A DNA stretch of 64,000 nt from Alphaproteobacteria bacterium (GCA_016722515.1 JADKJE010000001.1:558001-622000); one strand, 5' to 3'; counted from the stretch's first letter, positions 35,387-44,896 are shown. Notes: a model not told the origin generated them from the letters alone. Numbers and translations: made by a program.

Positions 35387-36553
35387 ATGGCTATTGGGAA
35401 ACACATCATACGGTTACTCCTATTAATCACCGCTTTCAGCCTTCCGCTCCATTTATTTGCTGGAACTGCTTGTGCCGATGAACGCAAAGCTGAGCTTATC
35501 GTGGATGCAACTAATGGAAAAATCCTTTACCAAAAATACGCAGGCGAAACCAGATATCCCGCCTCCTTGACCAAAATGATGACCCTCTACTTAGTGTTTG
35601 ATGCACTTAAAACCGGAAAACTCGCGATGGGACAAATGCTTGCTGTTTCCGAAAAAGCAGCGGAGATATCGCCCCTTAAATTAGGTCTGAAAGCCGGCTC
35701 CAGAGTGTCGGTAGAAGATGTTGTCTTAGGCATGATTGTATTATCCGCCAATGATGCAGCCGTTGTGGCTGCTGAAGCGCTTGGTGGCAGCGAATGGCAA
35801 TTTGCAAAACAGATGACCTTGACTGCGCGCAAACTCGGCATGAACAATACCGTTTTCAAAAATGCCTCAGGCCTTCCTGATGATGAACAAATTACCACCG
35901 CCTATGACCTTGCCATTCTGGCAATGGCCATTCAACGCAATCATCCCGAATATTATCCTCTGTTTTCGCGCACTGGGTTTATTTTTAAAGGTCGGCGAAT
36001 CAAGGGGCATAATCGCGTTCTGCAACATTATCGGGGAGCCGAGGGATTAAAAACAGGGTTTATCCGCGCCTCAGGTTATAACTTGGTTACCACCGCCAGA
36101 CGTAATGGTTTTTCATTGATTGGCGTAGTCATGGGTGGCGACAGCATCCAAAGCCGTGATGATAAAATGATTGTTTTGATGAACCAGGGGTTTAATACCT
36201 TATACGCGAACAAACATTCCGATAATCCCACCTATTCAGCACATAATTTTGGTGCCCCCCAGCCCATCGATAGAAACAACGTTACCCTACAAACTGGCAA
36301 AGATGCGGTTCCTTCAGATGATAAATCTGATGCAGACGCCAATTCAGCCGATCCAGAAAAAAAAAGCAAGATAGCCTCCCAGAGCAAAATTGAAAAAACA
36401 AGTTATAAAAAGAAAACCACCATTCACAAAAAAAAATCGGTGAAGAAAAAACATAAAAAACGCAAAGCAACCAAACAGACCAAACCTGCAGCAGCAAAAC
36501 AAAAATCAGTTTCCAACAGTAAAGCACCAAAAACCACGCCAGATAGCCATTAA
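35387..36553 (+). CDS. D-alanyl-D-alanine carboxypeptidase (S11) with Lys-rich tail
   Basis: 388 residues. Signal peptide (LLLITAFSLPLHLFAGTACA, cleaved near residue 30), then the penicillin-binding domain with Ser60-x-x-Lys63 (SLTK), Ser120-Ala-Asn122 and Lys222-Thr-Gly224. It trims the terminal D-Ala of periplasmic peptidoglycan stems. The last ~75 residues are an unusual tail extremely rich in Lys, Thr and Ser, in place of the amphipathic membrane-anchoring end of DacA/DacF; it probably binds anionic surfaces. It ends 12 bp before ubiX. Confidence 0.92.
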   Translation: MAIGKHIIRLLLLITAFSLPLHLFAGTACADERKAELIVDATNGKILYQKYAGETRYPASLTKMMTLYLVFDALKTGKLAMGQMLAVSEKAAEISPLKLGLKAGSRVSVEDVVLGMIVLSANDAAVVAAEALGGSEWQFAKQMTLTARKLGMNNTVFKNASGLPDDEQITTAYDLAILAMAIQRNHPEYYPLFSRTGFIFKGRRIKGHNRVLQHYRGAEGLKTGFIRASGYNLVTTARRNGFSLIGVVMGGDSIQSRDDKMIVLMNQGFNTLYANKHSDNPTYSAHNFGAPQPIDRNNVTLQTGKDAVPSDDKSDADANSADPEKKSKIASQSKIEKTSYKKKTTIHKKKSVKKKHKKRKATKQTKPAAAKQKSVSNSKAPKTTPDSH

Positions 36554-36565
36554 TAGGCATAAACA

Positions 36566-37132
36566 ATGACACACAAATCGCTCATTATTGGGATTACCAG
36601 TGCCTCAGGTAGCCTTTACGGAATAAGGCTTCTTGAAGTTCTTAAACAATGTGGGATAGAAACACATTTGGTCATGAGCAAAGCTTCAGTGATTACGCTT
36701 GCAACCGAAACAGACTTCACCCCTGCCGATATCCAACAACTTGCCACCCATTCATACCAGGCCCATGACATTGGGGCAGCCATTGCCAGCGGTTCTTTTC
36801 CTTGCTCAGGGATGATTATTGCTCCTTGCTCTATTCGTACCATGTCCGAGATAGCAACGGGGGTGACTTCCTCACTTTTAACCAGAGCAGCGGATGTAAC
36901 GCTTAAAGAGGCCCGTAAATTAGTCTTAATGGTGAGGGAGACTCCTCTTCATGTTGGTCATTTAAGGACCATGACTCATTTAGCAGAAATAGGGGCTATT
37001 ATTGCTCCTTCAGTGCCTGCTTTTTATAATCGTCCACAAACGCTTGATGATATTATTAATCACTCCGTTGGCCGCATTTTAGATTTATTTAATATCGACT
37101 CCCAGATGGTGAAACGCTGGGGCGGAAAGTGA
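36566..37132 (+). CDS. ubiX: Flavin prenyltransferase UbiX
   Basis: 188 residues. UbiX attaches dimethylallyl to FMN to make the prenylated cofactor used by UbiD in ubiquinone synthesis. Signatures: IIGITSASGSLYGIRLLEVL, the segment GSFPCSGMIIAPCSIRTMSE, and LVLMVRETPLHVGHLRTM. No ubiD is adjacent. 12 bp after the carboxypeptidase gene, possibly co-transcribed. Confidence 0.95.
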   Translation: MTHKSLIIGITSASGSLYGIRLLEVLKQCGIETHLVMSKASVITLATETDFTPADIQQLATHSYQAHDIGAAIASGSFPCSGMIIAPCSIRTMSEIATGVTSSLLTRAADVTLKEARKLVLMVRETPLHVGHLRTMTHLAEIGAIIAPSVPAFYNRPQTLDDIINHSVGRILDLFNIDSQMVKRWGGK

Positions 37133-37207
37133 ATTTCATTAAAAGCCAAAACTAGGGTTGTAGAAATGTAAATTATAGGTTATAATGCCACCTCGGTGAG
37201 GTAACCT

Positions 37208-37405
37208 ATGGAAGAAGATAAGCTGTTGAAAGAGCTAGACGAACTTAAACGCGAACATCGCGAGCTGGATCAATTAATCCAAACGCTGGATAAAGACCCA
37301 CAGCGTTGCCTTTTCACCATTCAGCGTCACAAAAAACGTAAATTGACACTCAAAGATCAAATCGCCTATCTTGAATGTTTCCTGTATCCTGATTTAATCG
37401 CCTGA
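37208..37405 (+). CDS. DUF465/YdcH-family small helical protein
   Basis: 65 residues forming a helical hairpin: LLKELDELKREHRELDQLIQ, then RHKKRKLTLKDQIAYLE. This is the DUF465 pattern (HxxLdxxI...LKkeKLxLKDxI), a cytosolic family of unknown function common in alphaproteobacteria. GAGGTAAC before the ATG acts as SD. Confidence 0.82.
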   Translation: MEEDKLLKELDELKREHRELDQLIQTLDKDPQRCLFTIQRHKKRKLTLKDQIAYLECFLYPDLIA

Positions 37406-37514
37406 AGTGCCCCTCTCTTTTCCGCTTGTTTTTGCCTTTACAGCACTTGCAGTTTTCTGTTAATTAACATACTCTAGCCCCTGTTCTTTTTTAGATGTTT
37501 GGGGTTTTATAGAC

Positions 37515-38750
37515 ATGTCCGTCCTTACTAAAAGGTTTCCTGCCGATTTACTTACCTGTTTGTTCCTTACCGGCTTATGTTCTGGTGCGTTAATCCTTAC
37601 TGGGTGTGCCAGCCAAGAGCCAGCCGAAGTAGTCTATGGCCAGAATAGTTATTCTAAGCCAACGGTTAAAAAAGCCAAAACCACCCCGTCTTCATCTTCC
37701 AGACGCTCATCAGTTCATGCTGCCAATATTGCCGCTGATGCAAATGAATCCACCCACATTGTCCAAGCGGGTGAAACCCTGGCATCCATTGCCCGTAATT
37801 ATAACGTAAACTGGCATGAGCTTGCTAAATTCAACCACATGACGGAACCTTATACCGTTTTTGCAGGACAAAAAATTGCCCTTACTCCGTCATCCCTGCA
37901 AGCCAATACGGAGCCTACCTCTTTTACTATCCCGTCTGAACAAAAAACAGAGAAAGTGGATGTATCAGCACCTTTTTCACCGACGGAAGATGAACCATTA
38001 TTACCCAGTTCTGATCGATTTACTGATAACGATAAAGTCACCACCCTTCCCATACCACCGGTAACGATTCCATCTACGGCTCAACACCCTAGCCAACCAG
38101 CAACCCCATCCGTTGATAATTTACCGGCTGATCTACCAGCCAAAGCAACACCGAATCTTCCCCTCAACAATGTAGAGTCTGAACCGACTACGTTGCCTAA
38201 CAGTCCATCATCCAAACCAACACCAATCCCTGCTTTAAAACCTCAAGCCAAAATCACCAAACCCGAATCAAAGCAAGACGCCAAGGTTGAGCTTGCTTCC
38301 AGCTCGGTATCCCCCGATGACGTAGAGAAGTCTTCAGAGAAGCGAAATGCGCATAGTGGCTGGTTTGGTGCCGGCACGCCTAGCTTTTCGTGGCCCCTAA
38401 AAGGTAAAGTCCTTTCCCATTTTGGCGTTAAAGAGTCGGGTGAAAAAATGGATGGCATCACCATTAGCGCTAAAGAAGGAACCGATATCCTGGCCTCAGC
38501 CCCTGGTAAAGTTATTTATGTTGGCAATGGCATTAAAGGTTACGGCAACTTGTTGATGATTAAGCACAAAAGCGACTACATCACCACTTATGCCCACGCT
38601 GACCAGATTTTTGTCAGCGAAGGAGAGAAAGTGAGTGAAGGACAGGCCGTTGCTAATGTCGGCACCACGGGCAATATCAGCAAACCACAACTCTACTTCG
38701 CCATCCGCAAAGAAACAAAGGCCGTTGATCCAGAAGCTTTGTTGCCGTAA
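37515..38750 (+). CDS. nlpD: LysM/M23 lipoprotein, NlpD-like amidase activator
   Basis: 411 residues. Lipobox ILTGC puts the lipidated Cys at 31. A LysM domain (HIVQAGETLASIARNYNVNW, about 80-125) binds peptidoglycan; a long Pro/Thr/Ser-rich linker follows; the C-terminal LytM/M23 domain runs from FSWPLKGKVLSHFG. Zinc ligands are degenerate: the HxxxD site reads KMDGITIS and the usual LHFEIR is LYFAIR. As in E. coli NlpD, it should activate amidases at the septum rather than cut peptidoglycan itself. Monocistronic; no pcm or surE beside it. Confidence 0.88.
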   Translation: MSVLTKRFPADLLTCLFLTGLCSGALILTGCASQEPAEVVYGQNSYSKPTVKKAKTTPSSSSRRSSVHAANIAADANESTHIVQAGETLASIARNYNVNWHELAKFNHMTEPYTVFAGQKIALTPSSLQANTEPTSFTIPSEQKTEKVDVSAPFSPTEDEPLLPSSDRFTDNDKVTTLPIPPVTIPSTAQHPSQPATPSVDNLPADLPAKATPNLPLNNVESEPTTLPNSPSSKPTPIPALKPQAKITKPESKQDAKVELASSSVSPDDVEKSSEKRNAHSGWFGAGTPSFSWPLKGKVLSHFGVKESGEKMDGITISAKEGTDILASAPGKVIYVGNGIKGYGNLLMIKHKSDYITTYAHADQIFVSEGEKVSEGQAVANVGTTGNISKPQLYFAIRKETKAVDPEALLP

Positions 38751-38802
38751 GCCGATAAAAAGCATCACCTTTAGCGAAGATACTACGATTAAACATTTAA
38801 TG

Positions 38803-40878
38803 CTATTTCGCTTTCCCAGTAGACTTAACCTCAACACGCGGGGTTTGTGGATGGGATTGCCCTCCAGCTTGCTGCGATTCACTCATTTTTGCATCTCTTA
38901 AGGTCTTTATTTGTTTTCTTACTTCTGGTTTTTCTAATTGTTTTCTGATGTCTTTTACATCTTTATCCATCATCTTAAGTATGGTCTCGTCACCAACTTT
39001 AAATTCTACAGAAACACTTCCTTTCATGCCCTTCAGATTTTTTCTAAGATCCTTAAGTCCCTTGCCTACTTCTTTTCCATTTTCTTCAATGCTAAACTTC
39101 TTTGCCGTCTTAGCCTCTTTTTCTTCATTCTTTTTTTCAATCGCCTCGACTCCCTTAACTATCGCCGTTGAAAGTGCTTTCACGACAAGGTTAGTCCCGG
39201 CTTCTTTTGCTGTATGTTTAACGTCTTTAAAGGTTTGGCTATCGCTTATCTTGCCGCCCGTTTTATAGGCCGTGTATGCAGCTGTTGCTATAACGCCAGC
39301 GGCGAGCACACCAATCGCTACAGGCCCCAATAAGACGCCAGCTGCTACCGTTGCCACAACCGTTAACGCCATTCCCTTACCCATGGCACCGAGCGCTGTC
39401 TTTCCTGCGCTTGCCGTATCTTTTACACCTTGTGCAAGCTTCTCTTCGTGATTGCCTAATAATTCCCCAACTTTTTCACTGGCTTTTGGTTTAGCTGGCT
39501 CTTGTTCCTTTTGCTTATCTTTATCTATTAATTCTTGCTTTTTATCTGCCAATTCTGTCTTCGCAAAATCAGACCATTTGGCGTTCTTATTGCCCCCCTC
39601 CTTCTCCCTTTCAGTTTTAGCCGCATCAAGGAATCGCTTAACATCTTTTTCTTTAAAGTGTTCCTGTAATTCCTTGGCAGACAAACTATTCATCTTTTCA
39701 TTCGACATCTTCTTTAATGCTGCATCAACAGCCTTGTTTTGCAAACCTACGTCTGATGGCCCTTCTACATAGTTGATTAATTGTTGTTTTCTAGCGTCCT
39801 CTGGTTGAATTTTGTCATTGCCAACGGCATTCTTACCTGCATCAGCAACAATGTTAGCATTTAGGATCTCTCTCTTACTTTGCTTTTTTTCTGTGTCAGG
39901 CAACAGCAATGAATCTAATTCCTGCGGTGTATAGTTTTTGATTTTTTGTTGCCGGTCAGGGTCATTTTTAAGTTCATCCACTTTCTGTTTGGCTTCGTCA
40001 CCGTTAAATCCTAAGGCTTTTGCTTTGGTGTCGTTTTGTTTCAATTCGTCTCGTTTAGCTTTTAACATGTCATTTTTAGATTCTGCCGACTCTTTTTCAA
40101 GTGGCTTATTATCTAAGAAAAACTTTTTAACCGCGGATTCATCCAGATTTTTTATATCCTCGTCACTTAATTCTTTAACCTTTCTATCTGCACTTTTATT
40201 TTTTAAACCAACGGAAGATTTGTGGTTACCTTCTAAGGCACTGGTTAATGTCGCTTCTAGATCGGTATTTCCTACGATAGGAGTTCCATTTCTTTCTCTA
40301 TTTTCTGCACCATTCTTCACATCATACGCTTTAACCTTTTCTTCTCCAGCCTGCTTGGACCCATTGTTATTTTCTAATTTTGCCGACTGTTCTGCAACCT
40401 TCTCAGCAGAAAAATAAACATCTTTATCCTTACCTTTTTCCTGAACGGTAATCTTCATGCCACCATCTTTATAAAATTCCGCGGATTGAATCGTTATATC
40501 TTTCTCTTTACACACGTCTTCGAGATGACCATAAACCTTTGCCTGGCGGTCATTACGGTCTTCTTCAAATCTATCTCCAATTCTTTTCTCAACATCCCTT
40601 ATAAAATTAGAATAACCCACCGGCTTTGCATCCGATCTTTTCAAATTTTCTAAATCTTTCTTAAGATATTCTTCGATCTCTTTGTCAGACATCCCTTTAT
40701 CCGCTAAAGAAGGAATAGATTTTTCTATCGTATTACGACTAACCTCGGGTAGCTGTTCTTTACTAGAACTATTGTCTTGATTAGTATATTCTTTTCTAGA
40801 AGTAGTGTATTCATTAGAAGTAAAGTATTCCAAAGTCTCTTTTAAATAACTATCAATATCAATTGTTTTTTTGGACAT
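38803..40878 (-). CDS. Large charged protein with membrane hairpin, candidate effector
   Basis: 691 residues, family not recognised. Most of it is Lys/Glu/Asp-rich and helical. Two segments are internal repeats: VGLKNKSADRKVKELSDEDI (about residue 223) and VGLQNKAVDAALKKMSNEKM (about residue 376), each followed by a short helical module. Around residues 505-550 lies a Gly/Ala-rich hydrophobic hairpin (VVATVAAGVLLGPVAIGVLA). The Lys-rich C terminus contains SHPQTPRVEVKS. No signal peptide. AT-rich, next to the U-box gene and separated from it by 0.4 kb of non-coding DNA. Effector status is inferred from composition, lack of homology and neighbour. Confidence 0.6.
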   Translation of the reverse strand: MSKKTIDIDSYLKETLEYFTSNEYTTSRKEYTNQDNSSSKEQLPEVSRNTIEKSIPSLADKGMSDKEIEEYLKKDLENLKRSDAKPVGYSNFIRDVEKRIGDRFEEDRNDRQAKVYGHLEDVCKEKDITIQSAEFYKDGGMKITVQEKGKDKDVYFSAEKVAEQSAKLENNNGSKQAGEEKVKAYDVKNGAENRERNGTPIVGNTDLEATLTSALEGNHKSSVGLKNKSADRKVKELSDEDIKNLDESAVKKFFLDNKPLEKESAESKNDMLKAKRDELKQNDTKAKALGFNGDEAKQKVDELKNDPDRQQKIKNYTPQELDSLLLPDTEKKQSKREILNANIVADAGKNAVGNDKIQPEDARKQQLINYVEGPSDVGLQNKAVDAALKKMSNEKMNSLSAKELQEHFKEKDVKRFLDAAKTEREKEGGNKNAKWSDFAKTELADKKQELIDKDKQKEQEPAKPKASEKVGELLGNHEEKLAQGVKDTASAGKTALGAMGKGMALTVVATVAAGVLLGPVAIGVLAAGVIATAAYTAYKTGGKISDSQTFKDVKHTAKEAGTNLVVKALSTAIVKGVEAIEKKNEEKEAKTAKKFSIEENGKEVGKGLKDLRKNLKGMKGSVSVEFKVGDETILKMMDKDVKDIRKQLEKPEVRKQIKTLRDAKMSESQQAGGQSHPQTPRVEVKSTGKAK

Positions 40879-41270
40879 AACACATCTTTTTCTATCAGCA
40901 TCATGAACAATGATAATAAATCATATTTAATTTTAAATTAAACAAAACAACAAAAAAAGAGAATAAGTGTTTCTATTATTTACATTGTATAGGCCATTAT
41001 GACTTCGCAGCCCCCAACAAATCAACCATTCTCTTCTCGTTAATATATCCCAAAAGAAACGTTATCTATTTTATCGACAACATAGTAAATATTAAACAAA
41101 TACATACATCAAATTATATATTAACATATAAATATGTGAATTTTCGCTTCTAAATCACATACAAGGTCATATAGTTCATGAAAAAACAGAAATATTAACA
41201 ACAAGTTGTTGACAAAATAAATATATTTTATATTTTCAAAATAGTATAAAACTATAAATGGTAGATAACT
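40879..41270. other. 392-bp very AT-rich gap between two divergent candidate effectors
   Basis: No gene. Homopolymeric A and T runs dominate. It contains a consensus TTGACA at 41209 serving the plus-strand gene and presumably the promoter of the minus-strand 691-residue protein gene. Confidence 0.5.
41209..41236 (+). promoter_or_regulatory. Promoter candidate of the U-box gene
   Basis: Perfect -35 TTGACA (41209-41214), 16-bp spacer, and TATTTT (41231-41236) as a weak -10. It lies 35 bp upstream of the ATG at 41271 and ~255 bp upstream of the ATG at 41494, supporting the more upstream start. Confidence 0.45.
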
Positions 41271-42666
41271 ATGTCAAAAAAAACGCCTACATCATATTGA
41301 CCTTGTAGAACAAGATAAAGACAATGCATTTAAATGGAAAACAAAAAAAGGTAAAGAAAAGCTGCCTTTAAAAACAGGTAATGCCCGTTTATTAGCTAAA
41401 TACACCACCAGCTTTTCATTTCTTGGTGAGGAATCCTACGGTGATTACAAGCGCGAACATAAGAATAAAATTCGTTCAAATCTTTACTTAAGAATGAATC
41501 ACGTTGTCAGACACCCACTTGATACTTATGATAATTGGAAAAATGTTGGAAGCGCAACCCTTGCTCCCCTTTTCTATGCTTTAAAATCAACCAGCCATCT
41601 AATAGCGGGCACAGGGGAAGTCCTGGTGGGAAGCATTATGATTGTCGGAGGACTAGCTATTCCCGTTGTTAGCATTCCTTCTACACTTGTAGCACCTCTT
41701 TTTTCAGAAGATGGATTAGGTACTGTTAAAGTCGGCTTAACGGCGACGGTTGCAGGCCCGCTTATTCTAGGTGGAGCTGGAAGCATTGTTGTTGGCAGGG
41801 GATTGATTTATAATGGAGGCCTCTTGCTACGCGATGCAACGAAGACCGGTGCCGCATTAGTGTTGACCTTACCAAGCGTTCCCTTAGCCGCCACTAAAAT
41901 GATATTAATTGGAGAGAAAAACACCCCTGAGAAAAAAGGGCGCCGTGGATTATTTCAAGTAACGCGCGATCTTGTACGAGGAAATCATACTCCAAACGTG
42001 AACAATCCGGCTGAAACACATCCTGATGAGCCATTTTATTATTTTCTTCCCCCACAAACCAACCCTGGTTTGAATCAGAACGATCGTAGACACGTTCATA
42101 ATCCAGCACCTGTAGTTTTTCCTGCAAACATTCGTACCCCAGTTCATAATCCAGCACCAGTAGCTGTTCCTGCATACAATCACTCCTCCAATGAAAATCA
42201 AATACCAGGAGTCAATGTGTCCGCGAATAACCAGCCTGGTTACCGTGAAAGAATACAGCCTTCAAAGAAGGAATCTCCTCGTAATACTCGTAATAATGCT
42301 ATTGTTCAAGCACTTTTTAAGGCTAAGGAAGCAGGAGTAACGGAAGATGATATTATCGATTTTGTTGGAAGAAATAGCATAGTGAGCGAGATAACTATTG
42401 AAGATCCAATAACCAGTGAAATTATGAAAGACCCCGTTGTAGCCCCAGATAATCAGATGTTTGACAGAGAAAGTTTAAGGGATTACGTGAAACAAAACAA
42501 CGGAGTATATAGAGGAATTTCGGATAGAACTATGCGGCAAGTATTGGATGTGGATAACCTTCCTAAAGCTTACGAAATGGCTAAGATTATTGAAGGCGCC
42601 ACTAAGGCAGCAACAAAAGAACTTGGAAATCCATCTCATACACAGAACCTGGTTTCATTATCTTAA
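41271..42666 (+). CDS. U-box protein with membrane segments; start interrupted at an A8 tract
   Basis: The uninterrupted frame from ATG 41494 encodes 390 residues. Residues 21-140 contain several Gly-rich hydrophobic segments (VLVGSIMIVGGLAIPVVSIP; TATVAGPLILGGAGSIVV). A Pro/Asn-rich linker with two copies of VHNPAPV follows. Residues 303-368 match a U-box: EDPITSEIMKDPVVAPDNQM, FDRESLRDYVKQN. U-boxes recruit ubiquitin-loaded E2 enzymes in eukaryotes, so this is probably a secreted or translocated E3 ligase. The open frame continues 75 codons upstream to the ATG at 41271 except for one extra A in an A8 run (41276-41283); see findings. Confidence 0.75.
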
Positions 42667-42727
42667 GCATTTTCATTTTGAGTTCAGAATTTTGTACTGA
42701 GATTAGAATAGCATTATATTAGATTAT

Positions 42728-42763
42728 GACAGACTTGGTGGACATTCGTCCACCAAGTCTGTC
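42728..42763. terminator. Perfect 16-bp hairpin between convergent genes
   Basis: GACAGACTTGGTGGAC (42728-42743) pairs fully with 42748-42763 around ATTC. No long T run follows on either strand, but A/T-rich sequence flanks both sides. Position between the convergent U-box and ccmC genes suggests a bidirectional terminator. Confidence 0.7.
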
Positions 42764-42767
42764 AATA

Positions 42768-43454
42768 TTATCCCGCCCGCAATCGCCTCAACACTCTCAC
42801 CGATAACAGCGCCAGATAAAGCGCCATGAATGCAATACCCATCGTAAACAAAGGCTTTAGGAAGGCGGTATCGATGGCTATGCCACCTTTACGGATAACG
42901 CTGGCAGGCTGGTGTAATGTGTTCCAGAATTCCACCGAAAATTTAATGACGGGAATATTCACAAAACCGATTAATACCAGCATGGCCGTAAGGCGCTCAT
43001 AGGCTTCTTTACTGCGCAGCGCACTCACCAGGAATAAATAGCCAATATACAAAAAGAACAACACCAAAACCGAGGTAAGCCTGGCATCCCACACCCACCA
43101 GGTCCCCCACATAGGTTTGCCCCATAATGAACCAGTCACCAGGCACATAAAGGTGAAGGCTGCCCCAAGTGGTGCTGATTCTTCGGCAATAAGAGGCATC
43201 ACCGGATTGCGCCATACTAAATAAGCGCCACTTGCACCTGCCATAATCGAATAAATCATCATGGCCATCCAGGCCGCCGGAACATGGATATACATAATCC
43301 TAACCGTATCGCCTTGTTGATAATCGGCAGGGGATGCTAATAGCGACCAATAAAGCCCCAAACCTAACGTGATCACACAGACACAGATCGATAGTTTCAT
43401 CATCCATGGCATCCATGTACGCAATGATTTAGGTTTTAACCAACGATGTAACAT
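42768..43454 (-). CDS. ccmC: Heme exporter / cytochrome c maturation protein CcmC
   Basis: 228 residues, six membrane segments. The Trp-rich heme-handling motif WGTWWVWDARLTS and flanking conserved His residues (YIHVPAAWMAM; FWNTLHQPASV) identify CcmC, which passes heme to CcmE in the periplasm. No other ccm genes are nearby, so the pathway is scattered, as is usual in Rickettsiales-like genomes. Overlaps or abuts nothing; 5 bp from the dehydrogenase gene upstream. Confidence 0.93.
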   Translation of the reverse strand: MLHRWLKPKSLRTWMPWMMKLSICVCVITLGLGLYWSLLASPADYQQGDTVRIMYIHVPAAWMAMMIYSIMAGASGAYLVWRNPVMPLIAEESAPLGAAFTFMCLVTGSLWGKPMWGTWWVWDARLTSVLVLFFLYIGYLFLVSALRSKEAYERLTAMLVLIGFVNIPVIKFSVEFWNTLHQPASVIRKGGIAIDTAFLKPLFTMGIAFMALYLALLSVRVLRRLRAG

Positions 43455-43459
43455 TTCAT

Positions 43460-44884
43460 TTAGTCCTTATCGAATATCACGCCGTCATGCAGGAGTGACT
43501 GCGGGTCAAACAGTTGTTTAATACCTTTCATGGCTTGAATATGCACCTGCGGAACCCATGATGACAACATGCGCTTTTTATGGCGACCAATGCCATGTTC
43601 TGCACTCAGGCTGGCCCCGAGTTTTTTTTCTTTCATCGATGTTAAAATAGCAAACACCAGATCTTCCAGCTGTTGCTTCTCTAAAGCAGATAAATCCTGC
43701 TTGGATGACATATTACGCGCATGGACGTGCAGGTTATAATCACCTGCATGACCAAAAATAACAGGCACCAGCTGGGAATGAATCGCCGTGATCTTCGTTG
43801 AAAATTCTTTGACAAACCCATCGATATCTTCCACTGAAATATCAAAAGTAATGCCAGGATAGTGCTTGGCTGCATCCGAAATACGATGTCGGCACGACCA
43901 CAACGCTTCTGCTTTTTCTAAATTCTCCGCCAGCAATACCTGTTCAAGGTTGATAAAAGAATGATCCGCCTCTAAGGTTAGTATCAGCATTTCCTGAAGA
44001 TTCATATACGGGCTGGACGTAGAACATTCAAAGAGAAGATACCAGGGATAGCTTTGATCAAACAAGGCCAGATCGCCGTGATCTTTGATATAAGACTCAA
44101 AACCCAATTGAAATGCCTGCCGATTAATCAATTCGAAGGCCGTTAAACTATCACCCATGCCCGATTTTAATTGCTTGAATATCTGTGGTAAAGGCTCAAT
44201 CTCCGTTAAACCTACCAAGCTGGTATAGGTTTGTGCGCGCGGATTAAATAACCTAAACGTCACTTCGGTAATAACACCTAAAGTTCCTTCACTTCCGACA
44301 AAAAGATCCTTGATATCATAGCCGCAATTATCTTTAGGAACCGTATTCCCTAGTTCAAGGATAGTACCATCCATTAAAACCACTTTCAGCTTTAAGAGTA
44401 ATTGCCTTGCCCCTCCGTAATGCAAAAAATTAATTCCACCTGCATTGGTCGCAACAGCACCTCCAAGTTGTGCACTTTGTTCCGATCCATAGGAAAGGGG
44501 GAAATAACGCCCTTTTCTTGCTACTTCATCTTTAAAAGTTGATAACACCATCCCTGCCTGTGCAGTGGCATACCCGTCTTTCAGTTGAATCATTTGATTT
44601 AAACGCGAGAGGTTTAACACAATTTGCGTATCACTGGCCGTGGGGATAGAACCACCAGCAAGCCCTGTCAATCCGCCCTGGGGCATTATCTCCAGTTGGT
44701 GCTGATGGCAATAAGATAGAATTGCTGAAACGGCTTCCGTCGTAGAGGGCATTAACACTAAGGGCGTCTTGCCTATTTCATTTCCACGCTCAGGGATGCA
44801 AAATTTTTTGATATCGTCGTGTGCCGCAATAGTCCGACAATGATCAATCTCGGATAATGCTTGAATATGATCGATCGCTAACAT
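43460..44884 (-). CDS. FAD-linked D-2-hydroxyacid dehydrogenase (GlcD/D2HGDH type)
   Basis: About 474 residues from ATG 44884 (a GTG at 44893 is also in frame). The FAD-binding PCMH domain shows PQGGLTGLAGGSIP, GGAVATNAGGINFLHYGGAR and DLFVGSEGTLGVITEVT. The C-terminal FAD-oxidase domain has VIFGHAGDYNLHVH and SAEHGIGRHKKRML. Family members oxidise D-lactate, glycolate or D-2-hydroxyglutarate; substrate cannot be fixed from sequence alone. It lies 12 bp after mgtE and 5 bp before ccmC, so the three may share a transcript. Confidence 0.88.
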   Translation of the reverse strand: MLAIDHIQALSEIDHCRTIAAHDDIKKFCIPERGNEIGKTPLVLMPSTTEAVSAILSYCHQHQLEIMPQGGLTGLAGGSIPTASDTQIVLNLSRLNQMIQLKDGYATAQAGMVLSTFKDEVARKGRYFPLSYGSEQSAQLGGAVATNAGGINFLHYGGARQLLLKLKVVLMDGTILELGNTVPKDNCGYDIKDLFVGSEGTLGVITEVTFRLFNPRAQTYTSLVGLTEIEPLPQIFKQLKSGMGDSLTAFELINRQAFQLGFESYIKDHGDLALFDQSYPWYLLFECSTSSPYMNLQEMLILTLEADHSFINLEQVLLAENLEKAEALWSCRHRISDAAKHYPGITFDISVEDIDGFVKEFSTKITAIHSQLVPVIFGHAGDYNLHVHARNMSSKQDLSALEKQQLEDLVFAILTSMKEKKLGASLSAEHGIGRHKKRMLSSWVPQVHIQAMKGIKQLFDPQSLLHDGVIFDKD

Positions 44885-44896
44885 GTTAATCACGTT

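Noticed and set aside
39938..40417. Plus-strand Ser/Phe-rich frame inside the 691-residue protein gene
   Set aside because: Antisense of a Lys/Glu-rich coding strand gives Phe/Leu/Ser-rich shadows; no start signals.
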